60,975 nt of DNA from Robiginitomaculum sp. (GTDB taxonomy: Bacteria > Pseudomonadota > Alphaproteobacteria > Caulobacterales > Maricaulaceae). The stretch is from positions 1 through 60,975 of the forward strand of contig JAESTZ010000111.1 of assembly GCA_016763315.1 (NCBI GenBank), read 5' to 3'. Below the pieces are notes generated by a model. It was given only the letters and a program-made list of their open reading frames with translations, was not told the DNA's origin and made no database searches. Each line of letters begins with the position of its first letter. Within the stretch, counting starts at the first letter, position 1. Positions 55,486 to 60,975 of the stretch are shown here, piece by piece. The translations under genes and the position numbers were made by a program.

Positions 55486-56472
55486 TTGCGAGCAATCAGT
55501 AAATTTAGAATATTAGGCAGCTTTGTGGCAGCAATTGGTTACTCCTTGCTTATGTATATAATAATATGGGTGTCGCGAAATGATATGATTTTCCCATTCT
55601 TTGCTGGCTTGATATTATTGCCGGCAGCCATCGGTTCATTCACCACCTTGCTTTTTGATCCTTATCTGAAACATTCCTTGGGTAAAAGTATTGGCTTCAC
55701 TTTCGCCGTTATGGGGGTTGCTGTTTTATTAACGGTGATATTTTTTGCTGAAGGCTTTATTTGCATAATAATGGCTATACCGTTTTTTGTTCCCGCCAGC
55801 ATGGGTTCGGTCTGGTTAACAAGAACAGCTTTAAGCCCCTTTCAGCCAGAGAATAAAACCAAACATGTGGCACGTTCGGTGGCCTTTATTCTTCCATTAC
55901 TAATGTTGCCGATTGATGGACTATTAAATAATGAGAGCGAAACCATCTCTGTCACAACAAACTTTACAATAAACGCTCCCAAAGAACTGGTTTGGCAACA
56001 CACAACATCTATTGCCGAAATAAAGCCCGAAGAGCGAGTTTGGAGCATCAGTCATAACCTTGTCAGGGTTCCAATGCCGATAGATGCAAAAATGCAAGGA
56101 TCTGGAATTGGTGCTGTTCGCCATCTGCGCTGGACAAATAATCTAAACTTTCGCGAAGTCATTACCAATTGGGAAGAAAACAGCAAACTGTCATGGAACT
56201 TTGAATTTGATCAAGACTCAATCCCAGCGACTGTCGAAGCGCACATTGATGTAAAGAGTAATTATCTTGATCTATCAAATGGCGAATATGAGTTGATAGC
56301 AATTGACCAAAACACCACCTTGCTGCGCCTGACCACCACTTACAAAATCACCACACCGATCAATAGCTATAACCGCTGGTGGGGTAATTTGTTCTTGGAA
56401 GACTTCCACAATGGCGTGCTAAGCGTAATTAAAAATAGGTCTGAAACTCATTTCCAAGCGATAACTAGTTAG
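55486..56472 (+). CDS. Membrane protein with C-terminal SRPBCC-like domain
   Basis: 328 residues: four or five transmembrane helices over about 8-160, then a soluble C-terminal region starting TTNFTINAPKELVWQHTTS and ending near IKNRSETHF that has the pattern of the START/SRPBCC polyketide-cyclase fold (small-ligand cavity). A TTG start at 55486 is assumed, since no upstream ATG exists and later Met codons fall inside the first helix. Two bases separate its stop from the convergent atpC stop. Function unknown; a lipid- or quinone-binding role is possible. Confidence 0.6.
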   Translation: MRAISKFRILGSFVAAIGYSLLMYIIIWVSRNDMIFPFFAGLILLPAAIGSFTTLLFDPYLKHSLGKSIGFTFAVMGVAVLLTVIFFAEGFICIIMAIPFFVPASMGSVWLTRTALSPFQPENKTKHVARSVAFILPLLMLPIDGLLNNESETISVTTNFTINAPKELVWQHTTSIAEIKPEERVWSISHNLVRVPMPIDAKMQGSGIGAVRHLRWTNNLNFREVITNWEENSKLSWNFEFDQDSIPATVEAHIDVKSNYLDLSNGEYELIAIDQNTTLLRLTTTYKITTPINSYNRWWGNLFLEDFHNGVLSVIKNRSETHFQAITS

Positions 56473-56474
56473 TA

Positions 56475-56876
56475 TCAACCACTCATCGCTTTTGAGATTT
56501 CTTGCAAATAATCAAGTTTTTCTTGAGCATTGGCTTTTTTATCATCACCTTTGGCATCAGATAGGTCTTCTTTGGCATCTGTAATGTCTTGCGCCAATTT
56601 AGCCGGATCAATATCAGCTAGTTCAACCGCTTCTTCGGCTAAAATCGTTAAGCCCTCGGCAGTTACATCAGCAAAACCGCCACGGATATATATCCGGCGC
56701 TCAACTTCGTCATTCATTACCGAAATGGCTCCCGGACGAATAGTCGTCATCACCGGCATGTGCTGTGGATAGACTCCGAAATCACCCTCGGAGCCGGGAA
56801 CAGTGACGCTATCAACACCACCGGAAAAAAGTTCTTTTTCCGGTGATACCAGTGAGAAATGTAATTTATCAGTCAT
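56475..56876 (-). CDS. atpC: ATP synthase F1 subunit epsilon
   Basis: 133 residues of the F1 central stalk. N-terminal beta sandwich FSLVSPEKELFSGGVDSVTV and GSEGDFGVYPQHMPVMT, followed by a helical hairpin at the C-terminus. It couples and regulates ATP synthesis. Last gene of the operon, 18 bases after atpD. Confidence 0.95.
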   Translation of the reverse strand: MTDKLHFSLVSPEKELFSGGVDSVTVPGSEGDFGVYPQHMPVMTTIRPGAISVMNDEVERRIYIRGGFADVTAEGLTILAEEAVELADIDPAKLAQDITDAKEDLSDAKGDDKKANAQEKLDYLQEISKAMSG

Positions 56877-56894
56877 TGGTAATAGCCAATTCCT

Positions 56895-58453
<1,559 letters not shown>

Positions 58454-58463
58454 TCACCTATTC

Positions 58464-59351
58464 CTAAATAGCTTCTGCACCGGCAATGATCTCGATCAAT
58501 TCAGTCGTGATCATGCTCTGGCGTTTTCTGTTATATTGTAAAGTAAGTTTATCAATCATCTCGCCGGCATTGCGCGTAGCATTGTCCATAGCGGTCATTT
58601 TAGCACCCATTTCTCCGGCAACATTCTCCAATAATGCCTGAAAAATTTGAGTCGTAAGGTTTCGCGGCAATAAAACTTGTAAAATTTCTTCCTCGTCTGG
58701 CTCATAAGTATAACAAGCCCCGCCGAGACCTGTTAATTCGACATCACTATCAAGCGCGTCCATCGCCGGTATCAACGTCTGAGCCGTTGGAACCTGGCTC
58801 ATCACGTTTTTAAACTGCGAATAAACCAAAGTGCAGACATCAAACTCATTTGCCTCAAACATTTCTAATATTTTGCTAGAGATTACGGCAGCATGCCCAC
58901 TGTTAATAACCTTGAATTCACGCAAAGAAATCATATCAAGCATTTGCTTTGAATATATTCGCTTGACCTGCTCGTAAGCTTTACCACCGACACAAAGAAT
59001 TTTTACCTGCTTACCTTCGCTAATTAGCTTGGAAATAAGCAATTTGGCTTTGCGGGCAATCGCGCCATTAAAGCCACCACAATGGCCGCGATCGGCACTA
59101 GCAACGACTACTAAATGGGTTTTGGTTTCACCGGTGCCAACCAATAATTGCGGCGCGCCAGGTTGATCAGCCATCGATCCAGATAAGTTTGCTACAACCG
59201 TATTCATACGATCAGCATAAGGACGGGCGCTTTCAACAGCCTCTTGCGCCCGACGCAATTTAGCCGCCGCCACCATTTGCATGGCTTTGGTGATCTTTTG
59301 CGTTGATTTTACGCTATCGATCCGATTACGAAACTCTTTAAGGGAGGCCAT
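58464..59351 (-). CDS. atpG: ATP synthase F1 subunit gamma
   Basis: Rotor shaft of F1, 295 residues. N-terminal RNRIDSVKSTQKITKAMQMV and C-terminal RQSMITTELIEIIAGAEAI coiled-coil helices, with the DRGHCGGFN block in between. Lies 24 bases after atpA and 16 before atpD. Confidence 0.96.
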   Translation of the reverse strand: MASLKEFRNRIDSVKSTQKITKAMQMVAAAKLRRAQEAVESARPYADRMNTVVANLSGSMADQPGAPQLLVGTGETKTHLVVVASADRGHCGGFNGAIARKAKLLISKLISEGKQVKILCVGGKAYEQVKRIYSKQMLDMISLREFKVINSGHAAVISSKILEMFEANEFDVCTLVYSQFKNVMSQVPTAQTLIPAMDALDSDVELTGLGGACYTYEPDEEEILQVLLPRNLTTQIFQALLENVAGEMGAKMTAMDNATRNAGEMIDKLTLQYNRKRQSMITTELIEIIAGAEAI

Positions 59352-59375
59352 GACAGGTTGTCCTTACAATCGTCT

Positions 59376-60905
59376 TTAAGCAAATGCAGCGGTAAAAGTA
59401 TCAAGCGCGGATTTAAGACGCTTTTCAATATCCGCACTAAGTTCACGAGTACTGGTGATGTCTTTCATAACGTCAGCATGGTCAGCGTACATGGTACGAA
59501 GCAACTCAGCCTCGAAACGACCAACGTCCGCAACAGGAATTTTATCTAAATATCCACGGGTTCCGGCATAAATCGAACAAACCTGTTCTGCCAAAGACAA
59601 TGGCGAGAATTGTGGCTGTTTTAACAATTCGGTCAAACGCTCGCCACGAGCCAACATGGCTTGGGTAGAGGCATCTAAATCAGAACCAAATTTGGCAAAG
59701 GCAGCCATTTCACGATATTGCGCCAATTCACCTTTAACTGGACCAGCAACTTTTTTCATTGCCTTGGTTTGTGCAGAAGAACCCACACGACTAACCGATA
59801 GGCCAACATTTAACGCCGGACGGATACCTTGATAGAACAAGTCGGTCTCAAGGAATATTTGGCCATCAGTGATCGATATCACATTGGTTGGAATATAGGC
59901 AGATACGTCATTGGCTTGGGTTTCAATGATCGGCAAAGCAGTCATTGAACCAGAGCCGTTTGCTTCATTTAGCTTGGCTGAACGCTCAAGCAAACGTGAG
60001 TGAAGATAAAACACATCACCAGGATAAGCTTCACGACCCGGAGGACGACGAAGAAGTAATGACATTTGACGATAAGCCACCGCTTGTTTTGACAAATCAT
60101 CATAAACGATAAGTGCGTGCATGCCTTGGTCACGGAACCATTCGGCCATAGCACAACCAGAAAACGGTGCTAGATACTGCATCGGAGCCGGCTCTGATGC
60201 AGTAGAAGAAACCACGATAGTGTAATCCATCGCCCCGTTTTCTTCGAGTGTTTTTACAATCTGGGCAACAGTTGAACGCTTTTGACCAATCGCCACATAA
60301 ACACAATACAGCTTTTGGCTTTCGTCATTGCCTTCATTGATTTTCTTCTGATTGATAATCGTATCAATCGCAATCGCTGTTTTACCGGTTTGACGATCGC
60401 CAATGATCAATTCGCGCTGGCCACGACCAACAGGAATCAGAGCATCAATAGCCTTAATCCCAGTCGACATTGGTTCATGAACCGATTTACGTGGAATAAT
60501 ACCAGGTGCTTTTACATCAACCCGACGCCGGTCTTTAGTTTTAATCGCACCCTTGGCATCAATCGGATTACCCAAAGCATCAACAACCCGGCCAAGCAAA
60601 GCCCGTCCAGCAGGAACGTCAACAATTTCACCAAGGCGCTTGACTGTGTCGCCCTCTTTAATGCCGCGATCTTCACCAAAGATAACCACGCCGACATTGT
60701 CGCGCTCCAGATTAAGAGCCATGCCCTTAATGCCACCGGGGAATTCGACCATTTCACCGGCCTTAACCTCATCAAGGCCATATACCCTGGCGATACCATC
60801 ACCAACGGAAAGAACCTGGCCAACATCGGAAATTTCCGCTTTGGCGCCATAACCTTTGATTTGCTTCTTCAAGATTGCGGAAATTTCCGCTGCCCGAATA
60901 TCCAT
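59376..60905 (-). CDS. atpA: ATP synthase F1 subunit alpha
   Basis: 509 residues from the ATG at 60905 ([16 protein letters not shown]). Walker [25 protein letters not shown] and the [18 protein letters not shown] signature are complete. It forms the nucleotide-binding hexamer with AtpD. Separated by five bases from the atpH stop, so translation is coupled. A TTG nine bases upstream is not needed. Confidence 0.97.
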   Translation of the reverse strand: MDIRAAEISAILKKQIKGYGAKAEISDVGQVLSVGDGIARVYGLDEVKAGEMVEFPGGIKGMALNLERDNVGVVIFGEDRGIKEGDTVKRLGEIVDVPAGRALLGRVVDALGNPIDAKGAIKTKDRRRVDVKAPGIIPRKSVHEPMSTGIKAIDALIPVGRGQRELIIGDRQTGKTAIAIDTIINQKKINEGNDESQKLYCVYVAIGQKRSTVAQIVKTLEENGAMDYTIVVSSTASEPAPMQYLAPFSGCAMAEWFRDQGMHALIVYDDLSKQAVAYRQMSLLLRRPPGREAYPGDVFYLHSRLLERSAKLNEANGSGSMTALPIIETQANDVSAYIPTNVISITDGQIFLETDLFYQGIRPALNVGLSVSRVGSSAQTKAMKKVAGPVKGELAQYREMAAFAKFGSDLDASTQAMLARGERLTELLKQPQFSPLSLAEQVCSIYAGTRGYLDKIPVADVGRFEAELLRTMYADHADVMKDITSTRELSADIEKRLKSALDTFTAAFA

Positions 60906-60910
60906 GGATC

Positions 60911-60975
60911 TCAACTTTCTTTCATCGCGAGTTTCAGCCCCTCAAGCTGTGTTTTGAGGGAACTGTCAAACATTA
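60911..60975 (-). CDS. atpH: ATP synthase subunit delta, C-terminal end only
   Basis: Only the last 20 sense codons and the stop lie in the window. The minus strand reads [20 protein letters not shown] and stop, matching the conserved delta/OSCP ending (DSS-KT-L--L-LAMK). The rest is beyond the right edge. Order atpH-A-G-D-C is the standard alphaproteobacterial F1 operon. Confidence 0.85.
   Translation of the reverse strand, partial: MFDSSLKTQLEGLKLAMKES

Overview
The window is chromosomal DNA of a Gram-negative, AT-leaning alphaproteobacterium. Supporting signs are an atpH-A-G-D-C operon with a Lys/Ala-rich extension on AtpD, a split-alpha pntAA-pntAB-pntB transhydrogenase preceded by an aa3-oxidase subunit IV gene, a PspF/PspABC locus, a BigR/SqrR-type persulfide regulator, a TIGR02302 (DUF4175) gene near argH, a DUF6460 protein and two-hairpin palindromic repeats resembling the RIME elements of Rhizobiales. 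Genus cannot be fixed from sequence alone; a marine Hyphomonadaceae/Parvibaculales-like lineage is an inference. No rRNA, tRNA, transposase, prophage or CRISPR array was seen. Genes are tightly packed, with many ATGA overlaps and convergent pairs that abut.

Layout. 0.1-5.3 kb: membrane cytochrome c, NlpC/P60 hydrolase plus M17 aminopeptidase, TPR lipoprotein, NhaC-type antiporter. 5.3-5.8 kb: repeat-rich gap. 5.8-9.2 kb: phage-shock locus, pspF divergent from a sigma-54-driven operon (56-aa membrane protein, pspA, pspB, pspC, two small envelope proteins). 9.4-15.9 kb: WecG/TagA-type glycosyltransferase, then a cobalamin riboswitch controlling btuB-btuF-btuC-btuD and an FkbM-type methyltransferase. 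16.0-24.0 kb: sulfide/persulfide detoxification (bigR, persulfide dioxygenase, TIGR01244 protein, and SQR further on) around the pnt operon and mnmA. 24.0-33.3 kb: M1-M28-PDZ lipoprotein peptidase, MFS carrier, PD40 lipoprotein, large TonB-dependent receptor, a small secreted protein. 33.4-40.5 kb: TIGR02302 protein, lptM-like lipoprotein, argH, tlpA, SDR, amino-acid permease. 40.6-46.4 kb: rpmE, S9 peptidase, alpha/beta hydrolase, orphan NtrC-type regulator, hypothetical protein. 46.4-50.5 kb: pgi, hisS, a second repeat-rich gap, cspA. 50.8-56.5 kb: galU-sqdB (UDP-glucose to UDP-sulfoquinovose), glmM, hypothetical envelope proteins. 56.5-61.0 kb: atpC, atpD (frameshifted here), atpG, atpA and the 3' end of atpH.

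Points most worth a second look: a family of two-hairpin palindromic elements whose second stem changes by compensatory substitutions; one copy inserted at the btuF 3' end, itself interrupted by another palindromic repeat, so that about 27 residues of BtuF are repeat-encoded; histone-H1-like Lys-rich tails on two membrane-peripheral bioenergetic subunits (PntAA C-terminus, AtpD N-terminus); a perfect sigma-54 promoter that defines a new first gene of the psp operon; and an M1-M28-PDZ fusion peptidase next to a receptor/carrier set. I found no unmistakably new defence or mobile system.
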